Part shown: positions 44,647-52,733 of the stretch, one piece after another
How the letters are laid out: every line of letters begins with the position of its first letter
How positions within the stretch are numbered: the first letter of the stretch is position 1
Source of the DNA: Arthrobacter nitroguajacolicus_D
GTDB lineage: Bacteria > Actinomycetota > Actinomycetes > Actinomycetales > Micrococcaceae
Reading direction: 5' to 3'
DNA: 64,000 nucleotides
NCBI RefSeq assembly: GCF_031455195.1
Contig: NZ_JAVDSH010000001.1
Location: 372,001-436,000, forward strand
Notes under the pieces: model-generated
Databases searched by the model: none
Seen by the model: the letters and a program-made list of their open reading frames with translations, nothing else
Told to the model about the DNA's origin: nothing
Position numbers and translations under genes: made by a program

Positions 44647-45501
44647 GTGAGCGCTGTACTGGACGATATGGACTCCCGGCCCGGGAGTACCACCTCTTTG
44701 TTGCGGACCGTCATTGGCCTGTACTTGAGGGAAGCCGGCGGTTGGATGTCGGCGAAGGACATTGTTGCGCTGATGGAGGCCCTCGGCACGTCCGGGACTG
44801 TTACGCGGACCGCTTTGGGCCGGCTGCGCAAGAAAGATGTGGTGCTGCAGGAAAGCCGTGACGGACTCCCCGGCTTTACGCTCACCGACGGTGCATCCAC
44901 GATGCTGGCCCGTGGCGACCGCCGGATCTACAACCCACGCAGCATGGGTGACGCCGATCCGTGGTGCCTGATCTCCTTTTCCATCCCGGAGACTGAACGC
45001 GAAAAGCGCCACCAGTTGCGGCGGAGGCTCCATTGGATCGGCTGCGGGACAGTGGCTGCGGGCCTGTGGATCTGCCCTGATTCCCTGCGGGCGGAGGTGG
45101 AGGAAATCCTCGCCGACCTGGACTTGCGGGACATGGCAACCGTCTTCGTGACCGAAACGCCCCTGGTCGGTGGCAGCCTCAGGGACGCGGCCTCGAGTTG
45201 GTGGGACCTGGAAGCGGTGGCCGGACTTCATAAGGACTTCATCAGGGAACACGGCGCCGCGGCTTCAGGCCAAAGGGTTGGCGTGACGGCGCAGGCCTTC
45301 GCCACCTACGTCCAGTGCATCGATCGATGGCGGATCATTCCGTACCTCGACCCCGGGTTGCCGCCGGCGTTCCTGCCTGCCGACTGGCCCGGGGCCGAGG
45401 GTGCTGAATTGTTCAAACGGATCGTTGCCGCCTACGCCGAACCCAGCGCGGAGTTCGTTCGACGCTGCCTGCAAGGCACGGTTGCGGCTACGGCTTCCTG
45501 A
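44647..45501 (+). CDS. PaaX-family transcriptional regulator
   Basis: The 284-residue protein has a PaaX-like N-terminal winged helix (MSAKDIVALMEALGTSGTVTRTALGRLRKKDVV as pieces MSAKDIVALMEALG and TRTALGRLRKKDVV) and the PaaX C-terminal domain (SIPETEREKRHQLRR, WIGCGTVAAGLWICPD, WWDLEAVAGLHKDFI). PaaX itself represses phenylacetate catabolism and responds to phenylacetyl-CoA. Here co-transcription with kynA-kynU points to control by a tryptophan metabolite or an aromatic CoA such as anthraniloyl-CoA. GTG 44647 starts 7 bases after kynU. The end overlaps the MHS transporter gene by 14 bases. Confidence 0.88.
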   Translation: MSAVLDDMDSRPGSTTSLLRTVIGLYLREAGGWMSAKDIVALMEALGTSGTVTRTALGRLRKKDVVLQESRDGLPGFTLTDGASTMLARGDRRIYNPRSMGDADPWCLISFSIPETEREKRHQLRRRLHWIGCGTVAAGLWICPDSLRAEVEEILADLDLRDMATVFVTETPLVGGSLRDAASSWWDLEAVAGLHKDFIREHGAAASGQRVGVTAQAFATYVQCIDRWRIIPYLDPGLPPAFLPADWPGAEGAELFKRIVAAYAEPSAEFVRRCLQGTVAATAS

Positions 45502-46828
45502 CGGCGATTCCCCGCCAGTATGGCTCCCCCAGCTCTTCGATGGGAGTCTTGGCGGTTTCCCGGGAGAAGAAGGCGGAGACTCCGGCTATGGCCATGCACA
45601 GCACCGCGAATCCGGCCACGGGAAGCCATCCGTCGTGGCCCTTGCCCAGGAGCAGTCCTGCGATGAGGGGAGCAAAACCAGCCACCACCAAACCCAGCTG
45701 GTTCCCCAAAGCCATGCCTGAGTACCGGACCGGGGCTGCGAACAGTTCGGCGAAGTAGGCAGGCCAGATCCCGTTGAAGCAGGAATACAGCAACGTCATG
45801 TTGATGAACGCGGCGGCGAAGACCAGGAAGATGTTCCCCGTGGACAACGCCAAGAAGTAGGCAAAGATGGTCACCGAGCAGCCGATTGCTGCCGTCATAA
45901 GCAATGGCCTGCGCCCCAACCTGTCGGAGAGTTTGGCAGTCAGCGGCATCACGAACATGGACAGGCCAATGGCTACTGCGTTGACCGTGAGGATGGACGC
46001 CTTGTCGAAGCCTGCGGCACCGGTGGCGTAGGACAATCCGAAGACCGTGAAGATTGTCTGCATGACGGACATGATGGACATGCCAACCACCCTCGCCACA
46101 TCCGCGGATTGGAAACGAAGGACTTCCCGCAGCGGCATGGGTGCTACCGCCTTCCGGTCCTTGGCGTCCTCAAACACCGGCGTCTCATCCAGGTGCGTCC
46201 GCACCCAGTAGGCGATGCCCAACACCACGATGGACAACCAGAAAGGGATGCGCCAGCCCCAACTCATCAGCGCCTCGGTGGGCAGCGCGGATACCGGAAT
46301 AAAGACGAGCGTCGCGAGCACCATGCCCGAGGCGTAGCCGGTCATGACGAAGCTGGTAAAGAAGCCGCGGCGGCCCTCCGGTGAGTGTTCCAGGGTCAAA
46401 GTGGACGCGCCTGCCGATTCCGCCCCTGCGGAGAAACCCTGCGCCAGGCGGCCAATGACCAGGAGGACCGGAGCCCAGACGCCGATCTGGCTGTAGCTCG
46501 GCAGAAACCCTATGCCGAGGGACGACAGCCCCATCACGCCCAGGGTGATGAGCAGGATCTTCTTCCGGCCCAGTTTGTCACCGAAGTGGCCCATGACCAG
46601 TCCGCCAACCGGCCGTGCCACATAGGCCACGCCAAAGGTGGCGAAGGCTCCGATCAGGCCAACCGCGGGGTCGTCGGAGGGAAAGAAAAGCGGACCGAAG
46701 ACCAGCGCAGCGGCTGAGCCGTAGATGAAGAAGTCGTAGTACTCAAGGGTGCTTCCCAGGAACGAGGCCAATGCCGCTTTCCCTGGGGTCTTGGGCAGCG
46801 TCGTTGGCTGCTGGGCAGTGGTTGTCAT
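45488..46828 (-). CDS. MHS-family MFS transporter (carboxylate/proton symporter)
   Basis: The 446-residue protein has twelve helices and clear metabolite:H+ symporter features: GSTLEYYDFFIYGSAAALVFG near the N-terminus (cited as LEYYDFFIYGSAAAL), ARPVGGLVMGHFGDKLGRKK as motif A and SAGAESAGASTL. MHS members import shikimate, dicarboxylates, aromatic acids or osmolytes. ATG 46828 follows GGAGAACAGCC. It is the last gene of the SDR-FAD-Dabb-MHS set, 35 bases after the Dabb gene, so it probably imports the substrate of that pathway. Convergent with the PaaX-type gene. Confidence 0.88.
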   Translation of the reverse strand: MTTTAQQPTTLPKTPGKAALASFLGSTLEYYDFFIYGSAAALVFGPLFFPSDDPAVGLIGAFATFGVAYVARPVGGLVMGHFGDKLGRKKILLITLGVMGLSSLGIGFLPSYSQIGVWAPVLLVIGRLAQGFSAGAESAGASTLTLEHSPEGRRGFFTSFVMTGYASGMVLATLVFIPVSALPTEALMSWGWRIPFWLSIVVLGIAYWVRTHLDETPVFEDAKDRKAVAPMPLREVLRFQSADVARVVGMSIMSVMQTIFTVFGLSYATGAAGFDKASILTVNAVAIGLSMFVMPLTAKLSDRLGRRPLLMTAAIGCSVTIFAYFLALSTGNIFLVFAAAFINMTLLYSCFNGIWPAYFAELFAAPVRYSGMALGNQLGLVVAGFAPLIAGLLLGKGHDGWLPVAGFAVLCMAIAGVSAFFSRETAKTPIEELGEPYWRGIAVRKP

Positions 46829-46863
46829 GGCTGTTCTCCTTTGAACGGCGTCCAGGCGGTGCT

Positions 46864-47154
46864 TCAGAGGTGGAAATCGACGGCGATGATGTGCTCGCTG
46901 TTGGGAAACGAGTACTTCTTGAGGGGCTCGTGGAGCGGGTGGGTGTTATAGACGTCGATATCCTCGGCAGAGGCGAAGTCGGCAACGATCGCATAGTCGA
47001 AGGAACGTTCGTGCTGGAAGACGTCGGCGCCGTGGGTCAGTTTCAGGAGGCCTGGAATGTTGCCGTCCATCGCGTCCAAGCCTGCCACCCAAGCGGCCTT
47101 GTCCCCCGCGGGAAAGTCCGGCTTGAACTTGAACAGCACTGCATGGCGGATCAT
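46864..47154 (-). CDS. Dabb (stress-responsive alpha/beta barrel) domain protein
   Basis: The 96-residue protein is a single dimeric alpha/beta-barrel (Dabb) domain: MIRHAVLFKFKPDFP start, GLLKLTHGADVF in the middle, SFDYAIVADFASAEDIDVY and HPLHEPLKKY near the end. Dabb proteins often accompany catabolic enzymes and a few act as cyclases, but most have no known reaction. ATG 47154 overlaps the FAD-enzyme stop (ATGA), so it is coupled to that gene. It may handle the unsaturated product of the dehydrogenase. Confidence 0.85.
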   Translation of the reverse strand: MIRHAVLFKFKPDFPAGDKAAWVAGLDAMDGNIPGLLKLTHGADVFQHERSFDYAIVADFASAEDIDVYNTHPLHEPLKKYSFPNSEHIIAVDFHL

Positions 47155-48815
47155 GCTCCCACTCCTGTCGGGACGCTTGCTCCCGCATACTCGGCCGGCT
47201 GGCCGGCAATGGTCCGGCCCGCAAGGTATCCCATGGTCATGATGGGGCCAAGGGTGGCGCCCGCCCCCGGGTAGCCTGCAGCGTAGGCATTTTCCGTGGT
47301 GTTGCCGGCGGCGAAAAGGCCCGGGATAGCTTGGCCGTCCACATCCAGGACGCGTGCCCGGCCGTCCGTCGCTACGCCTCCGTTGCTTCCGAACGCACCA
47401 TTGACCACCTCCATTGCGTAGAACGGACCGGTCAACAGCGGGCCCAGTGACGGATTGGGCCAAGGGCAGTCGTCATCGCCCCAGTACTTGTCGTAGGCGC
47501 TTTCACCCCGGCCGAAGTCCGGGTCCTCACCTTTGACGGCGTATTCGTTGAAGCGGCTGACCGTTGCCTTGAGTTCGTCGGCAGGGACCCCGATCTTTTC
47601 GGCCAGCTCTTCCAGCGTGGGTGCTTCGACCAGGTAGTCCGGCGTCGGTTGGCCGGCCCGGTGAGCCAGGACGCCGTAGCGCTCCAAGTAGCCGTGGTCG
47701 AAGACCACATGTGCCGGGGTGTTCAGGGTCTGGTTGTTCGGCGAATCCCAGGACTGCAGGCAGCGTGCGAGGTCGTTGTAGTTCTGGGACTCGTTGGCGA
47801 AGCGGCGCCCGTGCCGGTTGACCATGAGCGAGCCGGGTCCTTGCCGTTCGAACCTGAGCAAGGTGCCAATGGGTGCCCCGTCGCGGGTGTCTCCCGTAAT
47901 GGACATGGGGGCCCACCAGGCTTCACGGGTTCCGCGGGTCTGCGCCCCGATCCGCTGTGCCATCTTCAGTCCGTCGCCGGTGTTGGAAGGCGGCGAACAC
48001 ATGATGTACAGGCGGGAGGCCAGCAGCGAATCGGCCCGTGCCTTGTCCCACTCGAAGCCACCGGTCGCGAGGACGACCCCGTCGTTGGCGTGGAAAGTTT
48101 CACCCGACTCGAGTTCGACGCCCACTACCCTGCCGCCGTCGAGCAGGAGGCGTTGACCGCGGGCGCCAACCACCAGCGCCGCGCCATCCCGGACCAGGCT
48201 CGCGAGCAGCATGGCAACCAGAGCATGGCCTTTGGCCACAAGCCCTTGTTCCTGCCGCTGGTTCAGTTCATTCCACGGGAATTTGGTGAAGGCACCCCAG
48301 TTTTCATACTCCTGCATAGTGAACGGTGCCCTGCCATCGGAACGTACGTGGTGGGCAAGGTCTCCGAGTGCCTCGCGGATATTGAACAGCTCAGGTTCAA
48401 CGGTGCGGCCGCCCTCGACGGAGCCGGGCAGGTCCTGGCGGTAGTCCGGGAAGTTGTCCAGGAAAATGAACCGGACCCCGCATTCGTCCTCGGTAAAACG
48501 GAGCATGGTGTCCCCGAAGTCGAGGGCAGCGTCCAGGAGCTCTTCACGGCTGCGGCCGCGCGCTACGGCGCGGATGTACTGCGCCGCGGCTTCCTTGGAG
48601 TCGTCCAGGCCGGCTTCGCGGGCGTGGTGGTTGTCGGCCACCCACAGCATGCCGCCCGACACCGCAGAGGTGCCGCCCAGCAGTTCGGCCTTTTCGAGGA
48701 CGACGACGGATTTGCCCGCCCTTGCGGCGGTGGCCGCCGCGGTCAGGGCGCCTGCGCCCGATCCGACCACTACGACGTCGTAGGTATCGGTCTGTGTGCC
48801 GTTCAAAAATTTCAC
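47151..48815 (-). CDS. FAD-dependent dehydrogenase, 3-ketosteroid dehydrogenase/fumarate reductase type
   Basis: The 554-residue flavoprotein opens with the dinucleotide-binding motif VVVVGSGAGALTAAATAARAG (cited as VVVVGSGAGALTAA) and GGTSAVSGGMLWVADN, and ends with GLFAAGNTTENAYAAGYPGAGATLGPIM, of which GYPGAGATLG matches the KstD active-site YPGxG. The family removes hydrogens alpha,beta to a ketone or reduces such bonds. Substrate need not be a steroid. GTG 48815 follows GAAAGG. It lies between the SDR and Dabb genes in one operon. Confidence 0.87.
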   Translation of the reverse strand: MKFLNGTQTDTYDVVVVGSGAGALTAAATAARAGKSVVVLEKAELLGGTSAVSGGMLWVADNHHAREAGLDDSKEAAAQYIRAVARGRSREELLDAALDFGDTMLRFTEDECGVRFIFLDNFPDYRQDLPGSVEGGRTVEPELFNIREALGDLAHHVRSDGRAPFTMQEYENWGAFTKFPWNELNQRQEQGLVAKGHALVAMLLASLVRDGAALVVGARGQRLLLDGGRVVGVELESGETFHANDGVVLATGGFEWDKARADSLLASRLYIMCSPPSNTGDGLKMAQRIGAQTRGTREAWWAPMSITGDTRDGAPIGTLLRFERQGPGSLMVNRHGRRFANESQNYNDLARCLQSWDSPNNQTLNTPAHVVFDHGYLERYGVLAHRAGQPTPDYLVEAPTLEELAEKIGVPADELKATVSRFNEYAVKGEDPDFGRGESAYDKYWGDDDCPWPNPSLGPLLTGPFYAMEVVNGAFGSNGGVATDGRARVLDVDGQAIPGLFAAGNTTENAYAAGYPGAGATLGPIMTMGYLAGRTIAGQPAEYAGASVPTGVGA

Positions 48816-48860
48816 GGAAGAGCCTTTCAGGAAAGGGAATAGCTTGCGGATATCGGTGGG

Positions 48861-49646
48861 TCAGACGGCGGTGTAGCCGCCGTCGATCACCAGTTCGGAT
48901 CCCGTGGTGAATCGGGACTCATCGGAGGCGAGGTAGAGCACGCCGTAGGCTATTTCGTCCGGTTCACCCTGCCTGGGGAGCGGGTTGCTGCCCACCAGTT
49001 GCCGGTAATAGGCCTCTGGCCCGATCTCGGACTGTTCCGCGGACCGGCGGCTCATCCTGGTGTTCATGGAACCGGGGTGGATGGAGTTCACCCGAACGCC
49101 GTGGACTCCGTAGGTGGCGGCGTCGGACTTGCTCAGCAGCCGGACGGCGCCCTTGGTTGCGTGGTACAGCGGCACGTTGCGTCCACCGGTGAGTCCGTGG
49201 ATGGACGAAAAGTTGATGATGCTCCCGGACTGCTTGGTGATCATCCCGGGAACCACGTACTTGGTCATGAGCCAGACCCCTTTGACGTTGACGTCAAAGA
49301 TCGCGTTGAAGTCATCCATGGAGGCGGTATGGCTTGCTCCGGCGACACCGATGATGCCGGCCGCGTTGACCAGGATGTCCGGAGTGCCGAGCTCTTCGCT
49401 GAGTTTCCCGATGGTCAGCGCCACGCTGGACTCATCAGTGACATCGACGTCGTATTCGGTGATGCCGGGGCGGCTGCCTCCGGCCGGCGCCCCGGCGCGA
49501 TCCAAGGACGCCACCGTTGCCCCATTCTCAGCCAACAACCGGGCGGTTGCGCTGCCCAGGTCTCCCCTGCCGCCGGTGACCACAGCCACCTTCCCAGCCA
49601 CGCGCTGGGACGCCTGTGGGGACTTTCCGTGTAGTGCTGACTCCAT
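48861..49646 (-). CDS. SDR family oxidoreductase
   Basis: The 261-residue classical short-chain dehydrogenase has the cofactor motif VVTGGRGDLGSATA near residues 21-34, NAAGIIG, the catalytic Ser in INFSSIHG, and YHATK for the YxxxK pair. It probably oxidises an alcohol to the ketone used by the downstream FAD dehydrogenase. ATG 49646 is chosen over an upstream TTG, because GGAGGAG lies seven bases before it. First gene of the SDR-FAD-Dabb-MHS operon. The 228 bases to the IclR gene should contain the promoter; I saw no convincing -35/-10 or operator there. Confidence 0.9.
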   Translation of the reverse strand: MESALHGKSPQASQRVAGKVAVVTGGRGDLGSATARLLAENGATVASLDRAGAPAGGSRPGITEYDVDVTDESSVALTIGKLSEELGTPDILVNAAGIIGVAGASHTASMDDFNAIFDVNVKGVWLMTKYVVPGMITKQSGSIINFSSIHGLTGGRNVPLYHATKGAVRLLSKSDAATYGVHGVRVNSIHPGSMNTRMSRRSAEQSEIGPEAYYRQLVGSNPLPRQGEPDEIAYGVLYLASDESRFTTGSELVIDGGYTAV

Positions 49647-49874
49647 GACCAAACTCCTCCTGCCGCGGCATTGCGGCGTTCAAACATCACTACGGCGCAG
49701 GGCAGCACAGAAGAGGGCCCAAGGGGCCGGTTCGTGTACTGGGGCGAAATGCCTTGAGGGTCAGTGCCCTCGTGGATGGCGCTGGACGGTGGTCCGGTCC
49801 GCAGTGCCCTGCTGTGTGCTCAACTTTGCCAGCGGGTCTGTGAATGGGGCCACAGCGTTACCGATGAACGGGAA

Positions 49875-50669
49875 TCAGATGTTGCCATTGCTTTGGCGAA
49901 GCGCGCCCTTGAGCTCCCCACGCCAACCCAAGGCACGCGAAATACCACGTGCCGCCGTCATCAACACGGGCACCCGGACGGCCGCGTTTTCTTCATTCCT
50001 GGGCACCACTACGCTCAAGGCAGCCACGACCGTGTTCGTGCGGCCAAACACCGGCACGGCGATTCCGCTCGACTCCGGCACGATGATTCCGGGCATGGAT
50101 GCAAATCCCCGCTGCCGGATGGCTGCCAGATGACGGCGCAGTTCAGCTGGGTTGGTCAGCGTGGCATCGGTGAACTTCTCCAGCGTCCGGGACAGGAAGA
50201 GGTCCTGGTAGGCGGCCGGCGAGAATGCCAGCAGGACGAGCCCGGAGGATGTGCCGTGCACGGGGAGCCGGCCGGCCACCTTGGTAATGTCCACCATCGA
50301 ATCCCTGGAGCCGATCCGCTCGATGTACAGGACCTCGTCGGAGTCCAGGATCCCCAGCGTGGTCGAATGCTGGACCACGGACTGAACGTCTTCCATGAAC
50401 GGCAGCGCGGCTTCCCGCAGGCCAACCATCCGGGAACTCCTGGAGACGAGTTCCCAGAGCCGTATGCCTACGCGGACCTCGGCATTGGCTTCCCTTTCAA
50501 GCAGGCCCTCGGCAAGCATCTCGTCCACCAGGCGGTATGTCGTGGTGACCGGGAGCCCGGAGCGGCGGGCCAGCGTGGCAACGCTCATGGTGCGGTGGGA
50601 GTCATCAAAGGCTCCCACCAGCCTCACGACGCGACGGATGACGGACTCGCCCGACGTCGAGTTGGCCAT
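49875..50669 (-). CDS. IclR-family transcriptional regulator
   Basis: The 264-residue protein has the IclR N-terminal winged helix (SVATLARRSGLPVTTTYRLVDEMLAEGLLER, in pieces VATLARRSGLPVTTTYRLV) and effector domain (GILDSDEVLYIERIGSRDSM, LPVHGTSSGLVLLAF). IclR regulators respond to small organic acids. The ATG starts one base after the stop of the GntR gene, so the two regulators are co-translated. It is adjacent to and co-oriented with the SDR operon, which is its most probable target. Confidence 0.9.
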   Translation of the reverse strand: MANSTSGESVIRRVVRLVGAFDDSHRTMSVATLARRSGLPVTTTYRLVDEMLAEGLLEREANAEVRVGIRLWELVSRSSRMVGLREAALPFMEDVQSVVQHSTTLGILDSDEVLYIERIGSRDSMVDITKVAGRLPVHGTSSGLVLLAFSPAAYQDLFLSRTLEKFTDATLTNPAELRRHLAAIRQRGFASMPGIIVPESSGIAVPVFGRTNTVVAALSVVVPRNEENAAVRVPVLMTAARGISRALGWRGELKGALRQSNGNI

Positions 50670-50670
50670 A

Positions 50671-51417
50671 CTACTCGCCTGATTTCACGCGTGAGACGAA
50701 CCGGAAACGGTCCCCACGAAAAGTGCTGCGGGTCCATTCGACCGGAACGCCGGTGGCGGATCTGGCCAGCCTGTGGACCACCAGCAGCGGAGCGCCCATC
50801 TCGATACCGAGCAGCTGGACATCCCCGGGACCGGCCAAGGCGGTCTCCACGGTGTCTTCTACGTCCGCGACCCGGATCCCGTAGACGTCTGCGAGGGCAG
50901 CATACAGCGAACCGGCTTTGGTCAGGTTCGACTTGAAGCGTGCCAGCTTGCCTGGCAGCCAGGCGACTTCGTGTGCCAGCGGCTCGCCTTCGATCAGGCG
51001 GATCCGCTCCAACCGCGTTACCTGCGCGCCTTCGTCAAGGCCCAAGTGTGCCGAGACTACGTTGTCCGCTTTCATGACGTCGAGGGCGATCAAGGTGGAG
51101 GCCGGCCGAAGGCCCTGCGTGCGGGCGTCATCGGAGAAGGACGTCAACTGCCGGACGTGTGTCACTTTGGGGGGCGCAACGAACGTTCCGTGACCTTGGA
51201 TCCTGCCCAGCCTGCCTTCCGCCACAAGCTCACTGATCGCCTGCCGGACCGTGGTGCGGGAGGTTGAGTACTTTTCTGCCAGAGCCCGCTCGGTGGGGAT
51301 GAGCGTGCCGGGCTGCAGTCCAGCGATGAGTGCCAAGACCTCGGTTTTGAGGAGGTAGTACTTCGGCGCCGCAGGTGCAGCTTCTGGTGACATGTTGGAC
51401 ATCCTACTTGTAGACAC
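50671..51417 (-). CDS. GntR/HutC-family regulator, DasR/NagR-like
   Basis: The 248-residue protein has an N-terminal GntR winged helix (LIPTERALAEKYSTSRTTVRQAI near residues 39-61, cited as TERALAEKYSTSRTTVRQ) and a HutC/UTRA effector domain (VTRLERIRLIEGEPLAHEVAWLP in pieces ERIRLIEGEPLAHEVAWLP; VDVEWTRSTFRGDRFRF-like end VEWTRSTFRGDRFRF). It resembles DasR and NagR, which sense amino-sugar phosphates. GTG 51417 is favoured since TAGACC ends seven bases upstream; ATG 51402 and 51394 are alternatives. Divergent from an N-acetylglucosamine kinase-like gene, with dre-like sites between. Confidence 0.87.
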   Translation of the reverse strand: MSTSRMSNMSPEAAPAAPKYYLLKTEVLALIAGLQPGTLIPTERALAEKYSTSRTTVRQAISELVAEGRLGRIQGHGTFVAPPKVTHVRQLTSFSDDARTQGLRPASTLIALDVMKADNVVSAHLGLDEGAQVTRLERIRLIEGEPLAHEVAWLPGKLARFKSNLTKAGSLYAALADVYGIRVADVEDTVETALAGPGDVQLLGIEMGAPLLVVHRLARSATGVPVEWTRSTFRGDRFRFVSRVKSGE

Positions 51418-51421
51418 TGCG

Positions 51422-51437
51422 ATTGGTCTATGCCAAT
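51422..51437. promoter_or_regulatory. dre-like operator 1 (DasR/NagR type)
   Basis: ATTGGTCTATGCCAAT matches 12 of 16 positions of the DasR-responsive element A(G/C)TGGTCTAGACCA(G/C)T. It overlaps the presumed -10 (TAGACC, minus 51430-51425) of the GntR gene. This layout suits autorepression. Confidence 0.65.
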
Positions 51438-51448
51438 CTTAGGACTGC

Positions 51449-51460
51449 TGGTTTCAACCA
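51449..51460. promoter_or_regulatory. dre-like operator 2
   Basis: TGGTTTCAACCA matches 9 of 12 positions of the dre core TGGTCTAGACCA and is itself a near-perfect palindrome. Its centre is 25 bases from that of operator 1. Confidence 0.45.
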
Positions 51461-51595
51461 ACTACCGCGAACCAGGGGCACTCCCTACCTTCGCACAAAC
51501 CCCTGGGGACAAAGATGCCAATCCTGCACAGCCTGCGGCAAACCCGTGGCGGGTTTCCTTTCGCCGTATCCGGAGTACTGGCTATCCTCGGCATA

Positions 51596-51742
51596 GTGCT
51601 TGTCCGAGAGTCCGCACCCGAACCGAAGGGACGCCAGTTGAAGGAAAACGGGAACTTGTGGACGGACGGTGCGCAGCAGACCGGGCTCTTGGTCCGCGTC
51701 ACCGCCCCGGTCAGGACCGAAGCATCGGCGGTCCTCCGGTGA
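51596..51742 (+). CDS. Possible 48-codon leader ORF before the kinase gene
   Basis: GTG 51596 lies seven bases after TATCCT (51583-51588), matching the leaderless pattern of this window. The frame runs 48 codons and its TGA overlaps the kinase GTG (GTGA). The peptide, ending PVRTEASAVLR, matches nothing I know. The kinase lacks its own ribosome-binding site, so translation through this ORF could deliver ribosomes to it. If the ORF is not real, 51418-51738 is a 321-base intergenic region holding the two dre-like sites. Confidence 0.4.
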   Translation: MLVRESAPEPKGRQLKENGNLWTDGAQQTGLLVRVTAPVRTEASAVLR

Positions 51743-52647
51743 CGCCGGCAGTCCTGGGCCTCCACATCGGGGGGTCCAAGACCCACGCCGTCCGCTCGGA
51801 TGAAGCGCAGCAGGTCAGCGGTTCGCCGGGGAGCGTCGCCGACGAAATCACTGAGACCAGCGCAAACTTGTCGTCCGTCGGGCACCAAGGCGCTGACGCG
51901 GTCTTGCGGCGGATTGCCGCACGTGTGGGCCGCGGGGTCCAAGCCGTTTGCGCTGGTGCCGCCGGCGCAGACACACCAGCGAGCCGTGCCGTCCTGTCCG
52001 CACTCCTCATGGAACACTTCCCCGGCGCCAAGGTCGATGTCGTCCACGACACCCGGATTGTCCTCGCAGCTGCAGGCCTCGACGCCGGCGCCGTGCTGGT
52101 CGCGGGCACCGGTTCGGTAGCCTGGGGCCGCAATGCTGACGGACGGGAAGCCCGAAGCGGCGGGTATGGCTACTTGTTGGGCGATGAGGGCAGCGGCTAC
52201 TCAGTGGTGCGGGACGCCGTCCGGGAAGCACTCCGTGAGCACTATGCCGGATTGGAGCCTGGAATCCTGGTTCGAGCACTGATGGAGGCGACCGCCAGCG
52301 CCGACGCCCTGCAGCTCATGGACTTTTTCTACGCGAAACCGGAACCGGACCACTGGGCCAGCCTGGCCCCGCTCGTCTTGGAGTTCGCGTCAGAGGGAGA
52401 TCCCGCTGCCGTTCGGATCCAGGCTGAGGCCGCACATTCCTTGGCAACGCTGGCCCGCCAGGTACTGGGCGAACTGGGTTTGGACCTGCCGCTCGTCATG
52501 GCCGGGGGCCTGCTGGTCAACCAGACCCAGCTTGCTGGCGCCGTGGCCCGGAAAGTTTCACTCGAAGACCCGTCTTCCGTCAGGATCCTGACGCAGGCCC
52601 CGGTTCATGGTGCGGTGGAACTGGCACGCCAGCTGATTCGAAGCTAG
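51739..52647 (+). CDS. BadF/BadG/BcrA-type kinase, N-acetylglucosamine kinase-like
   Basis: The 302-residue ASKHA-fold protein shows phosphate-1 LGLHIGGSKTHAV near residues 6-18, the central ALLMEHFPGAKVDVVHDTRI (cited as KVDVVHDTRIVLAAAG), the adenosine loop VLVAGTGSVAWGRN, and YGYLLGDEGSGYSVVRDAV. These match bacterial GlcNAc/glucosamine kinases of the BadF/BadG group. It probably phosphorylates an amino sugar from chitin or cell wall. Its neighbour, the DasR/NagR-like regulator, and the dre-like sites agree. The GTG start has no ribosome-binding site. Confidence 0.85.
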   Translation: MTPAVLGLHIGGSKTHAVRSDEAQQVSGSPGSVADEITETSANLSSVGHQGADAVLRRIAARVGRGVQAVCAGAAGADTPASRAVLSALLMEHFPGAKVDVVHDTRIVLAAAGLDAGAVLVAGTGSVAWGRNADGREARSGGYGYLLGDEGSGYSVVRDAVREALREHYAGLEPGILVRALMEATASADALQLMDFFYAKPEPDHWASLAPLVLEFASEGDPAAVRIQAEAAHSLATLARQVLGELGLDLPLVMAGGLLVNQTQLAGAVARKVSLEDPSSVRILTQAPVHGAVELARQLIRS

Positions 52648-52662
52648 CTCCCGCTTCTGCCT

Positions 52663-52697
52663 GACTACTCCGGTTCCGGGGCGGAACCGGAGTAGTC
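52663..52697. terminator. Perfect 16-bp hairpin after the kinase gene
   Basis: GACTACTCCGGTTCCG (52663-52678) and CGGAACCGGAGTAGTC (52682-52697) pair perfectly around a three-base loop. It begins 15 bases after the kinase stop and lacks a clear T tract. Its right arm contains most of the TAGTCT that precedes the next leader ORF, so termination and initiation signals overlap. Confidence 0.7.
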
Positions 52698-52698
52698 T
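52693..52698 (+). promoter_or_regulatory. -10 element (TAGTCT) before the LolA-like operon leader
   Basis: TAGTCT ends six bases before ATG 52705 of a short leader ORF. It overlaps the right arm of the preceding hairpin. Confidence 0.45.
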
Positions 52699-52704
52699 TA
52701 ATCC

Positions 52705-52731
52705 ATGCCTTTCACGTGCGGTGGTCGGTAG
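52705..52731 (+). CDS. Eight-codon leader peptide MPFTCGGR (putative)
   Basis: ATG 52705 starts a nine-codon frame (MPFTCGGR and TAG 52729-52731) directly behind a leaderless-type -10. It ends two bases before ATG 52734 of the LolA-like gene. A single Cys codon is present. It could couple translation or act as an attenuating leader; conservation in relatives would be needed to believe it. Confidence 0.4.
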   Translation: MPFTCGGR

Positions 52732-52733
52732 CG

